From assembly GCA_012839295.1 (NCBI GenBank), contig DUNO01000020.1, forward strand, positions 39,296-103,295: DNA of 64,000 bases, in the 5' to 3' direction. This stretch comes from Clostridiales bacterium. Its GTDB lineage: Bacteria; Bacillota; Clostridia; Lachnospirales; Lachnospiraceae. Shown here in pieces: positions 32,881 through 41,327 of the stretch (positions within the stretch are counted from its first letter, which is position 1; every line of letters begins with the position of its first letter). The notes beneath the pieces are model-generated. The model was not told the origin of the DNA. It ran no database searches and saw only the letters and a program-made list of their open reading frames with translations. Position numbers and translations under genes: made by a program.

Positions 32881-33176
32881 GGAGCCGGCAGCCGGGATAT
32901 CCGGTGGACGTTGTCCCGGCATGCAGCAGTATGGGCTATATTGGCCGAAGCAGGGGCAAAACAGGCTTGGTTTACAGTTGTAATTGGAAAATTATGAAAT
33001 TTATGTTGCATTTTTGAAGATTTCGGTTTACCATATCATTGTTATAAAAAGGTAATTATTTAGTTGCGCCCGGGCAGACGGCGCCGGGATCGGTGCTTTG
33101 TGGCAGCTTTTACGTTTATAAGCACATAACGCTGTTGGCTAAATAGTCCTTAAGAAGAAAAACAGGAGGCTTTGAT

Positions 33177-34247
33177 ATGGATATGAATGATGCTTCAATG
33201 ATGGATCCTGGGATGGCAACGGCTGGGAGAAAGAGGGGAATCAGCGGCAGTACATTGAAATTGATTGCTATTTTTACCATGCTGATTGACCATACGGCCG
33301 CTACCATCCTGCAAAATACATTGGTTGCCCGGGGAATGAACAACCTGGATCCGACTGATGTCCAGGCTACAATGCAGTTTTATGCGGATAATGCCTTTCT
33401 GAATGGTGCAATGATGGTAATGAGGTTAATCGGCAGGATAGCATTCCCGATCTTCTGCTTTCTGCTTGTAGAAGGCTTCCTACATACAAGGAATGTTACA
33501 AAGTATGCGGTACGCTTAGCCCTGTTTGCGGCTATTTCAGAGATACCCTTTGACCTGGCGTTTAATAACAAGGTTCTGGAAGGCACCCATCAGAACGTGT
33601 TCTTCACGCTGCTGATCGGATTATTAATCTTAATTGGCTTTAAGACAATCAAGGAAAAAGCAGAGCATACCAAGAAGGTAGACAATACGGAAAAAGTGCA
33701 GCCCTGGCTGTCTATTTTAGGGGTGCTTGGTGCGCTGGCAGTTGGCGGCTATGTAGCGCTTCTCATATATAAGATTATGGCAGTCGTCGGGCAAACCTTA
33801 AATGCCATGGGATTAACGACCGCAGATACCGGTATAGGGGCTGCAGTTATTTTGGGCATAGTTTTTGCTGCTGTTGCTTTGGTTGTATATGCGATCATGT
33901 GCAAGAAGACGTCACTCCAGACAGCCAGCCTGCGTTTTGCGGATCTCTTCGTATTAATGATTGGTATGGTGGTGGCGGATTTATTAAGGACGGATTATTC
34001 GGGTTTTGGCGTGCTGACGGTGGCCGTTGTATACGGACTGCGTAAAAGTCATTTTAAATCCATGCTGGGAGCATGCATCACACTTACGATTATGACACCA
34101 ATGGAAATAACAAGCTTTATTAATCTGATTTTCATCCGCCTTTACAACGGTACCCGCGGATTAAGATTGAAATATATTTTTTATGCTTTTTATCCGGTGC
34201 ATTTATTCATATTGTACCTGATATGCCGTGGTGCAAATTTGGTCTAG
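33177..34247 (+). CDS. TraX-family membrane protein
   Basis: 356 residues with about nine hydrophobic segments. TraX motifs: LKLIAIFTMLIDHTAA, RLIGRIAFPIFCFLLVEGFL, RNVTKYAVRLALFAAISEIP, FDLAFN, and FYAFYPVHLFILYL at the end. TraX acetylates F pilin in E. coli, but most Firmicute members are chromosomal with no pilin partner, and the substrate is unknown; a cell-surface acyltransferase role is the common inference. An insert of about 50 residues (KTIKEKAEHTKKVDNTEKVQ) sits mid-chain. AGGAGG precedes ATG 33177. A very long palindrome terminates the unit. Confidence 0.9.
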   Translation: MDMNDASMMDPGMATAGRKRGISGSTLKLIAIFTMLIDHTAATILQNTLVARGMNNLDPTDVQATMQFYADNAFLNGAMMVMRLIGRIAFPIFCFLLVEGFLHTRNVTKYAVRLALFAAISEIPFDLAFNNKVLEGTHQNVFFTLLIGLLILIGFKTIKEKAEHTKKVDNTEKVQPWLSILGVLGALAVGGYVALLIYKIMAVVGQTLNAMGLTTADTGIGAAVILGIVFAAVALVVYAIMCKKTSLQTASLRFADLFVLMIGMVVADLLRTDYSGFGVLTVAVVYGLRKSHFKSMLGACITLTIMTPMEITSFINLIFIRLYNGTRGLRLKYIFYAFYPVHLFILYLICRGANLV

Positions 34248-34275
34248 TGGCAAATGTGAAAATAGAATGTTTTTG

Positions 34276-34336
34276 GAATTTATGAAAAGGGAGACATCCT
34301 CCTCTAGTTGGTGGATGTCTCCCTTTTCATAAATTC
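34276..34336. terminator. 24-bp perfect inverted repeat, bidirectional terminator
   Basis: Arms 34276-34299 and 34313-34336 are perfectly complementary over 24 bases with a 13-base loop. A and T runs lie inside the stem (AAAAGGGAG/CTCCCTTTT). It separates the convergent TraX and SatP genes. Confidence 0.8.
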
Positions 34337-34467
34337 TATCTTTAAAGTCAATATTTTTTAGCCGGCATTTTTAAACCGATATTTTTTACCTATCTTTTCT
34401 CAAAATTCTATTTTTAAGGTCATGCTGCTGGCAGATTCGGATTACCTCACCTGGAATAATTCAAAAA

Positions 34468-35031
34468 TTACAAGGGCATTACGGTCTTGCCAAATTCCTG
34501 GTTTAAAATCTGAGCCATGGAATTGTATATGGCAGAAGCTCCGCAGAGGATGCCTACATAGCCTGCCACCGTGTGAACCGCATCAGATCCGGTGAAGTTG
34601 GCGAGGGAAAGTAAAAAGAACAGGACCGTCAGGGAGCCGAATACGACCTGTGACCCGCGGTTATGCTTCAGGGTACCAATGAACATAAACAGGGTGAAAA
34701 TACCCCATAGTCCTAAGTAGAAGCCCATGCTTGCAGGGTCGGCAGCTTCAATGCTTGAAAAGGGATTGATCCAGATTAAGATCAGGGACCACCAGAAGAA
34801 GCCGTAGGCTGTAAAAGCAGTTGCCCCAAAGGTGTTATTTTTTTTGAATTCCATAATTCCTGCGATGATCTGGGCAGCTCCGCCCAAGGCAAAGCCCATG
34901 GCAACGATGACAATGGAAAGCTTAATAAAGCCTGCATTATGTAAGTTTAATAGGCAGGTTGTCATTCCAAAGCCCAGTAAGCCCAGAGGCGCCGGATTGG
35001 CTATGTTTGATTGGTTTGTTTGAGTTGACAT
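34468..35031 (-). CDS. satP: acetate/succinate:proton symporter (GPR1/FUN34/YaaH family)
   Basis: 187 residues with six membrane helices. The N-terminal family signature NPAPLGLLGFGM is intact, and internal motifs such as GFALGGAAQIIAGIMEFKKN and FGATAFTAYGFFWWSLILIW match SatP. It moves acetate or succinate across the membrane with protons; in a fermenter it may serve efflux or reuptake of fermentation acids. It is a single gene divergent from the TetR regulator at 35330, and AAAGGA lies about ten bases before the start. Confidence 0.93.
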   Translation of the reverse strand: MSTQTNQSNIANPAPLGLLGFGMTTCLLNLHNAGFIKLSIVIVAMGFALGGAAQIIAGIMEFKKNNTFGATAFTAYGFFWWSLILIWINPFSSIEAADPASMGFYLGLWGIFTLFMFIGTLKHNRGSQVVFGSLTVLFFLLSLANFTGSDAVHTVAGYVGILCGASAIYNSMAQILNQEFGKTVMPL

Positions 35032-35281
35032 TATGGATAACGTCCTTTCAGGTGTTTTATTTTACGCACAGGGCGCACGAAGCATATCGTATCATCTTTA
35101 TGGACAAATATCAACAAAAATTTTATGGGAAAACACTAGGTAAAAACACTAGGTGAATACCAGGAAAGTACGAACTGAAAAGGAAAGGGCAATGGCTTGA
35201 GCTTAATCTGGTTTCAGTTTTTTAAATTTCCTTTGTGATTTTAGTTTGTAATTTTCAAGCTTATAATTTGCATAAAAAATA

Positions 35282-35310
35282 TTGACAATAAACGAATGAT
35301 CATTTATTAT
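35282..35310 (+). promoter_or_regulatory. consensus promoter of the TetR gene at 35330
   Basis: TTGACA (35282-35287), 17 bases, TATTAT (35305-35310). The palindrome AATGATCATT (35295-35304) fills the end of the spacer and abuts the -10, a position suited to autorepression. Confidence 0.8.
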
Positions 35311-35329
35311 AAAAGTACGAGGTGGTCAA

Positions 35330-35896
35330 ATGCGTAAAAGAGATGATGAGAAAGAAAAGAGCATAAAGGAAGCAGTAATAAAGTTGATTCTTGAGGAAGG
35401 GTTCCATGGTACCTCTATCTCGAAAATTGCTAAGGCAGCCGGAGTTTCTCCTGCGACGGTTTATATCTATTTTGAAAATAAGGAGATTATGCTTCAGGAT
35501 ATTTACAATGAATATGCGGAAGAAATCTTTGACTACCTGATAGACAGCATAGACCGGGAAATGCAGGGTCAGCAGATGATCGAGATGCTTATTACCAGCT
35601 ATTATAATTACATCTGTGGAAATAGAGAGATATTCAACTTTGTAGAACAGTTTTCCCACTGTCCATCCCTTGCAAACCGTTGCGGGAGGAACAAGGGGCT
35701 CTATAAAATTAATGACCTGATTATAGAGATGAAGAATAACCAGATTATAAAAAACTATAGCAACGACAATTTGATGGCTATTATGTTTTATCCGGTTAAG
35801 TCAATTGCAGTGGACCATTGTAAAAGCAGGGAGGAAAAGGAAGAGCTGCTCCGGGAATTGATTTACATTATCCAGAAAGCATTGTTAATAGAATAA
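35330..35896 (+). CDS. TetR/AcrR-family transcriptional regulator
   Basis: 188 residues. The N-terminal helix-turn-helix is clear: IKLILEEGFHGTSISKIAKA, AGVSPATVYIYFENKEIMLQ. The ligand domain is divergent (FVEQFSHCPSLANRCGRNKG). GAGGTGG precedes ATG 35330. Its promoter carries a palindrome, so it is probably autoregulated. It lies before lon, in the same direction with a 113-base gap, and divergent from satP; either could be a target. Confidence 0.88.
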   Translation: MRKRDDEKEKSIKEAVIKLILEEGFHGTSISKIAKAAGVSPATVYIYFENKEIMLQDIYNEYAEEIFDYLIDSIDREMQGQQMIEMLITSYYNYICGNREIFNFVEQFSHCPSLANRCGRNKGLYKINDLIIEMKNNQIIKNYSNDNLMAIMFYPVKSIAVDHCKSREEKEELLRELIYIIQKALLIE

Positions 35897-35967
35897 TTTT
35901 AGCGAGATTCTATGTGGAGGCAGTAATTCATAAAGGTCTCGCAATCATTTCACAGTTTATTAAACGA

Positions 35968-35985
35968 ACATTCACTTATGAATGT
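35968..35985. promoter_or_regulatory. inverted repeat upstream of lon
   Basis: ACATTCA, four bases, TGAATGT: perfect 7-base arms about 25 bases before the lon start. TAAACGAA just upstream is also found at the TetR promoter palindrome, hinting at a common regulator. Confidence 0.4.
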
Positions 35986-36009
35986 AAACCAGAAAGGAAA
36001 GGGATTTGT

Positions 36010-38391
36010 ATGATGAATACAGAGAAAAACGCAAGGATGGGAATTGTTATCCCAATCTCGAATATAGTCTTACTGCCGGGGGCAGTCACAAAGCTAAACG
36101 TCAGCAATCTGAGTGAAGAGCAGATCAGATATCTGGAGGATGAGGAGCTGGCCAACATCGCATTACCCTTAAAACAGAATTTTAACCAGAAGGGTGTTTC
36201 CGAGGATGATTTCTATAAAATTGGAATCTCATTTCAGATTGATGATGTGCAGGAATCGGACAAGGGCGTCCAGCTTACCATTAAGGTGCTGGACAGGATT
36301 GAGGTAAAAGCCTTGAATATAGAGGAGGATTATATCTATAGCCAATTTGAGCAGAGCCCGGAGTTTGAGGATATGGATGAAAAGAGCCAGGGGGACATGC
36401 TGGCTTATATTAAGAAAATCACAAGGGAAATCAGTGAAAAGTTCCCCAATGGGGAGCGTTATATCTCTGTGGTTGACGGCTTCCAGGAGTTAAATTCACT
36501 GATCGTATACCTCGCCCAGTTTATGCCCATCTCCAATGAGGAGAAATATGAACTGCTTGCCACCCCGTCCATGAAGGAGCGGAGCCTACGTTTTATGGAT
36601 TATCTTCTAAAGCAGAAGGAAGCAATCGGACTTCAGATTCAGATGGCAGAGAGGTTTTCAGAAAAAGCGAATAAGCATTACAGGGAGCAGGTCTTAAGGG
36701 AGCAGCTTAAGGCAATCCAGGAAGAGTTAAACGAGGGCAAGGAAGGCCGGACAAAGAAGGATAAGGAATATTCAGCCAGGATCGAAGAGGCACAGATGCC
36801 TGAGGATATTAAGGAAGCGGCACTTGAGGAGCTGGATAAGCTGCAGGCCCAGGGACCTAATGGCACAGAATATAATGTGATACGCAATTATCTGGAATTT
36901 ATGGTCTCACTTCCCTGGAAAAAGGCAGAGAGTAAGCAGGTGGATCTGGCGGAGGCGAGACGCATCCTGGATGGCCAGCACTATGGCCTGGAGAAGGTAA
37001 AGGACAGGATCATCCAGCACCTGGCGGTCATGCAGCTAAAGAAGGATAAAAAGGGCTCCATCCTTTTACTGGTGGGACCTCCGGGAACAGGAAAAACAAG
37101 TTTGGGTAAAAGCATTGCAGAAGCCCTTGACAGGAAATATATCCGTCTCAGCCTTGGTGGTATCAGGGATGAATCAGAGATTCGCGGGCACCGCAGGACT
37201 TATGTCGGTGCAATGTCCGGGAGAATCCTCCAGAGTATCCGGAAGGCCGGCACAACCAATCCGGTAATGGTCCTGGATGAGGTAGACAAGCTGATGACCG
37301 GAGGCTATAGCGGGGATCCGGCAAGCGCCTTACTGGAGGTACTGGATCCGGAGCAAAACAACACCTTTACGGATCATTATCTGGATTTACCTTATGATCT
37401 GTCGGATGTGTTCTTTATTGCAACTGCAAATTCCACAGAGAGCATAGCAGAGCCTTTGTTAGACAGGATGGAGGTAATACAGATTTCAAGCTATACCTCA
37501 GAGGAAAAATTCCATATTGCTAAGAACCATTTGGTTCCCAAGACCCTTGAGGAGCACGGTCTGACGGAGGAGCAGCTGGTGATTTCCGATGAAGTGATCA
37601 GGAAGGTTATCAGTGAATACACCCTGGAGGCTGGTGTCAGAGGGTTAAAGAAGCAATTGGACGGGATTGCCAGAGTGGCTTCTGAGAAAATTGTATCGAA
37701 TAAGGCAGAGATTCCATACCAGGTAAAGGAAGAGCAGCTAGAGGATATCCTGGGTAGGAAGGTATCCAGGCATGATATGGTACAGCAGGATAATCCTCCC
37801 GGAGTTGTTACAGGCCTGGCCTGGACACCGGTGGGCGGGGAGATCCTATTTATAGAAGCGACGGATATGGCAGGAGGCGGAGAGGTCATCCTGACCGGTA
37901 AGCTGGGTGATGTGATGAAGGAATCCGCAAGGATTTCCCTAAGCTTACTAAAATCCAGGCTGCCCCTCAATTCCATCAATTTTAAGGAACGGGATTTACA
38001 CATCCATGTTCCGTCAGGAGCGGTGCCAAAGGACGGCCCGTCTGCCGGTATTGCATTATTTACGGCTCTTGCGTCCTTAGTGACAGGGGTTAAGGTGGAT
38101 CCAAAGCTGGCCATGACTGGTGAGATCACCCTCCGGGGTGCCGTACTTCCAATCGGAGGCCTGAAGGAGAAGCTGCTGGCAGCCCAGCGTGCCGGCATTA
38201 CTAAGGCCTTGATTCCCAAGGATAACGTGGCGGATTTAAAGGATGTGCCGGAGGAGGTAAGGCAGCAGTTGACTATCATACCGGTTGAGACAGTAGAGGA
38301 TGTACTAAAGGAGACCTTAGGTATCTCAATGCCAAGGATGGAGCATATATTCCAGCCAAAGGAATTTGGGGAGCTTACACTTAGGGCATAA
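36010..38391 (+). CDS. lon: Lon ATP-dependent protease
   Basis: 793 residues from ATG 36010 (AGGAAAGG upstream; a second ATG follows at once). Order: LON substrate-binding domain (IVIPISNIVLLPGAVTKLNV), helical linker (HYREQVLREQLKAIQEELNE), AAA+ ATPase (Walker A GPPGTGKTS, Walker B MVLDEVDKL), and a protease domain with Ser678 in PKDGPSAGI and Lys721 in GGLKEKLLAA, the catalytic dyad at the usual 43-residue spacing. It degrades misfolded and regulatory proteins, commonly including antitoxins such as RelB. Length and motifs are normal. Upstream it has a palindrome that may bind the adjacent TetR. Confidence 0.97.
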   Translation: MMNTEKNARMGIVIPISNIVLLPGAVTKLNVSNLSEEQIRYLEDEELANIALPLKQNFNQKGVSEDDFYKIGISFQIDDVQESDKGVQLTIKVLDRIEVKALNIEEDYIYSQFEQSPEFEDMDEKSQGDMLAYIKKITREISEKFPNGERYISVVDGFQELNSLIVYLAQFMPISNEEKYELLATPSMKERSLRFMDYLLKQKEAIGLQIQMAERFSEKANKHYREQVLREQLKAIQEELNEGKEGRTKKDKEYSARIEEAQMPEDIKEAALEELDKLQAQGPNGTEYNVIRNYLEFMVSLPWKKAESKQVDLAEARRILDGQHYGLEKVKDRIIQHLAVMQLKKDKKGSILLLVGPPGTGKTSLGKSIAEALDRKYIRLSLGGIRDESEIRGHRRTYVGAMSGRILQSIRKAGTTNPVMVLDEVDKLMTGGYSGDPASALLEVLDPEQNNTFTDHYLDLPYDLSDVFFIATANSTESIAEPLLDRMEVIQISSYTSEEKFHIAKNHLVPKTLEEHGLTEEQLVISDEVIRKVISEYTLEAGVRGLKKQLDGIARVASEKIVSNKAEIPYQVKEEQLEDILGRKVSRHDMVQQDNPPGVVTGLAWTPVGGEILFIEATDMAGGGEVILTGKLGDVMKESARISLSLLKSRLPLNSINFKERDLHIHVPSGAVPKDGPSAGIALFTALASLVTGVKVDPKLAMTGEITLRGAVLPIGGLKEKLLAAQRAGITKALIPKDNVADLKDVPEEVRQQLTIIPVETVEDVLKETLGISMPRMEHIFQPKEFGELTLRA

Positions 38392-38414
38392 GTAAAGCAG
38401 TTAGGAAATGAGTA

Positions 38415-38452
38415 GGCTCATGCATTTGTATATCAGGTGCATGGGCTTTTCT
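38415..38452 (+). terminator. terminator of lon
   Basis: GCTCATGCA pairs with TGCATGGGC (one G-T) across about 13 bases, followed by TTTTCTTT. Confidence 0.75.
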
Positions 38453-38544
38453 TTAACCAAATTTTTATTGAGTTTTTTTAGAAATAGCATATACTATAAA
38501 AAAGACACAAATATAAAAATTAGTTTTTTAAAAATGGTGATTCT

Positions 38545-38742
38545 ATGGATAAAAAAGAAATAACAAAAAGTGTTATAAGAAAATTTGGTGGAATAGCAAA
38601 ACAGGCAGAAGTCATCAGTTGTGTTTACAGCTGTTTTGTCAAGAGGAATTTTTAAGGAGACTCGAAAAATCAAAGTATGTAGATAATTTAGTGCTTAAGG
38701 GTGGATTGTTTATATATGCGCTAACAGAGTTTACGGAGGAAT
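38545..38742 (+). pseudogene. AbiEii-type nucleotidyltransferase toxin remnant
   Basis: The first frame reads MDKKEITKSVIRKFGGIAKQ to a stop; a second frame then reads LQLFCQEEFLRRLEKSKYVD and NLVLKGGLFIYALTEF. Together they resemble the N-terminus of AbiEii toxins (ER.LyRLs.S.y.d.FVLKGG.ll). The frame shifts near 38615 and the rest, including the catalytic Asp residues, is missing. It ends where the phosphatase gene's ribosome site begins, so an ancestral abortive-infection gene has been cut down to a fossil. Confidence 0.6.
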
Positions 38743-38748
38743 ATGATT

Positions 38749-39228
38749 ATGATAAAAGTACTATTTGTCTGCCACGGCAATATCTGCCGTTCCCCTATGG
38801 CGGAATTTGTATTCAAGGATATGGTGAAGAAAAAAGGGGTGGCTGATAAATTTGATATAGCCTCAGCTGCCACCAGCACGGAGGAGATAGGCAATCCGGT
38901 TCATCCCGGAACAAGAAAGATCTTAAGTGCCCATGGCATCTCTACGGAAGGAAAAAGGGCGGTCCAGATAACAAGGGCCGACTACAGGGACTATGATTAC
39001 ATAATCGCCATGGATCAAAGAAATATTATAAATATGCGCAGAATTATCGGTGAGGATTCCATGAACAAGGTCAGGAGGCTTCTGGATTACACCAGCATGC
39101 CAGGGGATATAGCTGATCCCTGGTACACCGGTGACTTTGACCAGACCTATCAGGATGTATACCGGGGCTGTGAAGCATTGCTGGAAGAGATCTCTCATAC
39201 TCATGGGTCATGTTATGCCGGCATATAA
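38749..39228 (+). CDS. low-molecular-weight protein-tyrosine phosphatase
   Basis: 159 residues. The phosphate loop VCHGNICRSPMAE has nucleophile Cys8 and Arg14 (CX5R), and the general acid lies in ADPWYTGDF near residue 120. It removes phosphate from tyrosine residues in the cytoplasm; in Firmicutes such enzymes often counter tyrosine kinases of exopolysaccharide or stress pathways, though no kinase is nearby. ATG 38749 is nine bases from GGAGG; ATG 38743 is too close to it. The patatin gene follows after 18 bases, likely in one operon. Confidence 0.93.
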   Translation: MIKVLFVCHGNICRSPMAEFVFKDMVKKKGVADKFDIASAATSTEEIGNPVHPGTRKILSAHGISTEGKRAVQITRADYRDYDYIIAMDQRNIINMRRIIGEDSMNKVRRLLDYTSMPGDIADPWYTGDFDQTYQDVYRGCEALLEEISHTHGSCYAGI

Positions 39229-39246
39229 TTTAGTATTATATTGTAA

Positions 39247-40260
39247 ATGGGTGATAGCTTGGCATATCAGATCAAGAATATGGTATTTGAAGGAGGAGGC
39301 ATTTTAGGCACCTCCTACCTGGGTGTGCTGGATTACCTGTACCGGAGGGGACGGATTGGCGGGCTGCAGAGGCTTGCGGGGACTTCGGCCGGTGCAATTA
39401 CGGCCTGTATCATGAGCTTTAACCTTCCCTTTGAACAGATTGAAAGCATAGCGGCTTCCCTGGATTATAAGAAGATACCGGAAAAGACAGAAATTAATGA
39501 GCTGAAGCTGATACCGGAGGAGGTCAAAGCAGGGCTTGATGAGCTGTTCGGGGATATCAACTGCATCTACCGGCTGCTGCATGACTACGGATGGTTTTCG
39601 ACAGAATACTTCTATTCCTGGATACAGAGGGTGATTGCTGACCAATTTGATATCCGTAAGAAGCATCCTCCCTATACCTTCACGGATTTTAAAAACCCAT
39701 ACCTTCACAAAGAGAACCGTCCCTTTTATGACCTGTACATCATTGGGACGGATCTTTCGATGAAAACCTCCAGGGTATTTTCCTATGAAACAACTCCTTT
39801 GATGGAGGTTGCAACGGCGGTCAGGATATCAATGTCGATACCGTTGTTCTTTGAGGCGGTAAAGCTTCAGAAGGAGGCTGCCAATGGAACATCCATGAAT
39901 ACTGTCTTTTGCGATGGAGGATTATTAAATAATTACCCCCTTAACCTGTTTGACACCCCTAAATTTAACCTGGATCCATATTATGGAGTGAATATGGAGA
40001 CTTTGGGGGTGCGGTTTATGCAGCAGCTGAATTACAAAGAGATTGACTGCCTTCTTACCTATATCGAGAGCCTGCTGCATGCGGCTTCCTATATTCAGCA
40101 GGGTATCTATGACAGCAATCCCTTGAATAAGGAAAGATCAATTGTAGTCGATACCCAGGGTATCAGCCCGGTGGATTTTGATGTTACAGCGTATGATGAG
40201 AAGTACTGGTTTTTATATATGCAGGGTTATAAGGCTGCAAAAAAGTATTTTGGAGCATGA
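39247..40260 (+). CDS. patatin-like phospholipase
   Basis: 337 residues. Patatin elements: oxyanion motif FEGGGILGTSYLG, nucleophile GTSAGA (Ser47) and the Asp of the dyad in FCDGGLLNNYP. These should give lipid acyl hydrolase activity. No signal peptide, so it is cytoplasmic or membrane-attached. ATG 39247 lacks a good ribosome site; TTG 39259 with GGGTGA is an alternative. It is next to the tyrosine phosphatase. Bacterial patatins serve in lipid turnover or, as CapV-like effectors, in defence, but no nucleotide cyclase accompanies this one. Confidence 0.9.
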   Translation: MGDSLAYQIKNMVFEGGGILGTSYLGVLDYLYRRGRIGGLQRLAGTSAGAITACIMSFNLPFEQIESIAASLDYKKIPEKTEINELKLIPEEVKAGLDELFGDINCIYRLLHDYGWFSTEYFYSWIQRVIADQFDIRKKHPPYTFTDFKNPYLHKENRPFYDLYIIGTDLSMKTSRVFSYETTPLMEVATAVRISMSIPLFFEAVKLQKEAANGTSMNTVFCDGGLLNNYPLNLFDTPKFNLDPYYGVNMETLGVRFMQQLNYKEIDCLLTYIESLLHAASYIQQGIYDSNPLNKERSIVVDTQGISPVDFDVTAYDEKYWFLYMQGYKAAKKYFGA

Positions 40261-40342
40261 TTATAGAGGGTAGTCCCAGCAGGCAGAATATCCCAGCAGG
40301 CTTACTTGCAAGTTAAGGGGAAAGTTCGGGGATAAATAATTC

Positions 40343-40386
40343 TTGACAAATGACGCGAAACGAGATAACATAACGGTGTTATCTCG
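40343..40386 (+). promoter_or_regulatory. promoter and operator of the TetR gene at 40433
   Basis: TTGACA (40343-40348), 17 bases, TAACAT (40366-40371). CGAGATAACA (40361-40370), six bases, TGTTATCTCG (40377-40386): perfect inverted repeat over the -10. The centre, 40366-40383, is almost identical to the palindrome at 41074. Confidence 0.8.
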
Positions 40387-40432
40387 TGCCGTTTCTCGGT
40401 GTACAAATATTTTTGATTGTGGAGGTGCCGGC

Positions 40433-41041
40433 TTGAGTTCAGATAAACAGACAAGGGAAAAACTATTGTTGGCAGCCCGGCAGGAGTTTCTGGAAAAGGG
40501 CTACCGCAATGCATCCCTCCGCAGCATCTGCAGGGAATCCGGGGTAACAACCGGCGCACTTTACTTTTTCTTTAGGGATAAGAATGATCTGTTCCGGGAA
40601 TTGGTGGAAGGACCTTTGCAGGAGCTTATAGCAGTAATACAGCAGCATTTTGTGGAGGAGATGCAGGAGACGCTTATGCAGCGGCATATGGAAGAGGATT
40701 CTGCGGAGGATCTGCGTCAGGCGAAGGCTGTCCTGGACATTATATATGACCATTTTGACTCCTTTGACCTGCTGCTTATGAAATCTGAAGGCTCTGCCTA
40801 TGAGAAGCTTTTCGACCAGTTCGTTGACATGGCAGAAAAGCATTACCGTAAATTAGCTGATAAGGTAGCAGAGATAAAAAAGGCTGGCAGGATGAATGAT
40901 TATATGGTTCATTGGATTGCCCACATGCAGATATCCTCCTTTGCACAGCTTATTGAGCATCGTGTACCGAGGAAGGAAGCAATGCTTCAGATGGAGAATA
41001 TGATAAAATTCATGCAATATGGCTGGTCGGGTATGTTTTAA
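40433..41041 (+). CDS. TetR-family regulator of the adjacent ABC exporter
   Basis: 202 residues. Helix-turn-helix region: LLAARQEFLEKGYRNASLRS, ICRESGVTTGALYFFFRDKN. The C-terminal domain (MLQMENMIKFMQYGW) would take an inducer. TTG 40433 is the start: GGAGG is seven bases upstream, while the open frame further up to 40343 runs through the promoter. It binds, by inference, the matching palindromes at its own promoter and at 41074 before the ABC genes, which it probably represses until a drug or peptide is bound. Confidence 0.9.
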   Translation: MSSDKQTREKLLLAARQEFLEKGYRNASLRSICRESGVTTGALYFFFRDKNDLFRELVEGPLQELIAVIQQHFVEEMQETLMQRHMEEDSAEDLRQAKAVLDIIYDHFDSFDLLLMKSEGSAYEKLFDQFVDMAEKHYRKLADKVAEIKKAGRMNDYMVHWIAHMQISSFAQLIEHRVPRKEAMLQMENMIKFMQYGWSGMF

Positions 41042-41073
41042 AAGGAAGACAGGGACTTCCTTTTTCTTTCCTC

Positions 41074-41096
41074 ATAACATAACAGTGTTATGTTAT
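41074..41096. promoter_or_regulatory. 23-base palindromic operator before the ABC exporter
   Basis: ATAACATAACA (41074-41084), a G, then TGTTATGTTAT (41086-41096): perfect 11-base arms. Seventeen of 18 central bases match the site at 40366-40383 in the TetR promoter. Confidence 0.75.
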
Positions 41097-41180
41097 CGGA
41101 AAATATTATCATTACCATGGAATTTGGAGTAAAGCAGCCTTAATCAGCAAGAAAAGGTTGGGTACAAAAGCAAGTATTAG

Positions 41181-41288
41181 TTAGTGGGGCAGGATGGATT
41201 AGCGAGGCAGGAAATTAGTAAGGCAGGATTAATTAGTAAGGCAGAATGGATTGGCAAAGCAGGAGTTATTGACAAACCAGAACTTATT
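41181..41288 (+). repeat. 18-base degenerate tandem repeat before the ABC genes
   Basis: Six units of 16-18 bases such as TTAGTAAGGCAGGATTAA, TTAGTAAGGCAGAATGGA and TTGGCAAAGCAGGAGTTA. It lies between the palindromic operator and the ATPase start, inside the likely 5' leader. Confidence 0.75.
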
Positions 41289-41327
41289 AATAAAAGGCAT
41301 AAATAAGCGTAAAGGAGGATGGGTAAT

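Noticed and set aside
39247..40260. Patatin as part of a CBASS-like defence unit
   Set aside because: No cyclic-nucleotide synthase or other defence gene lies next to it; the neighbour is a tyrosine phosphatase.
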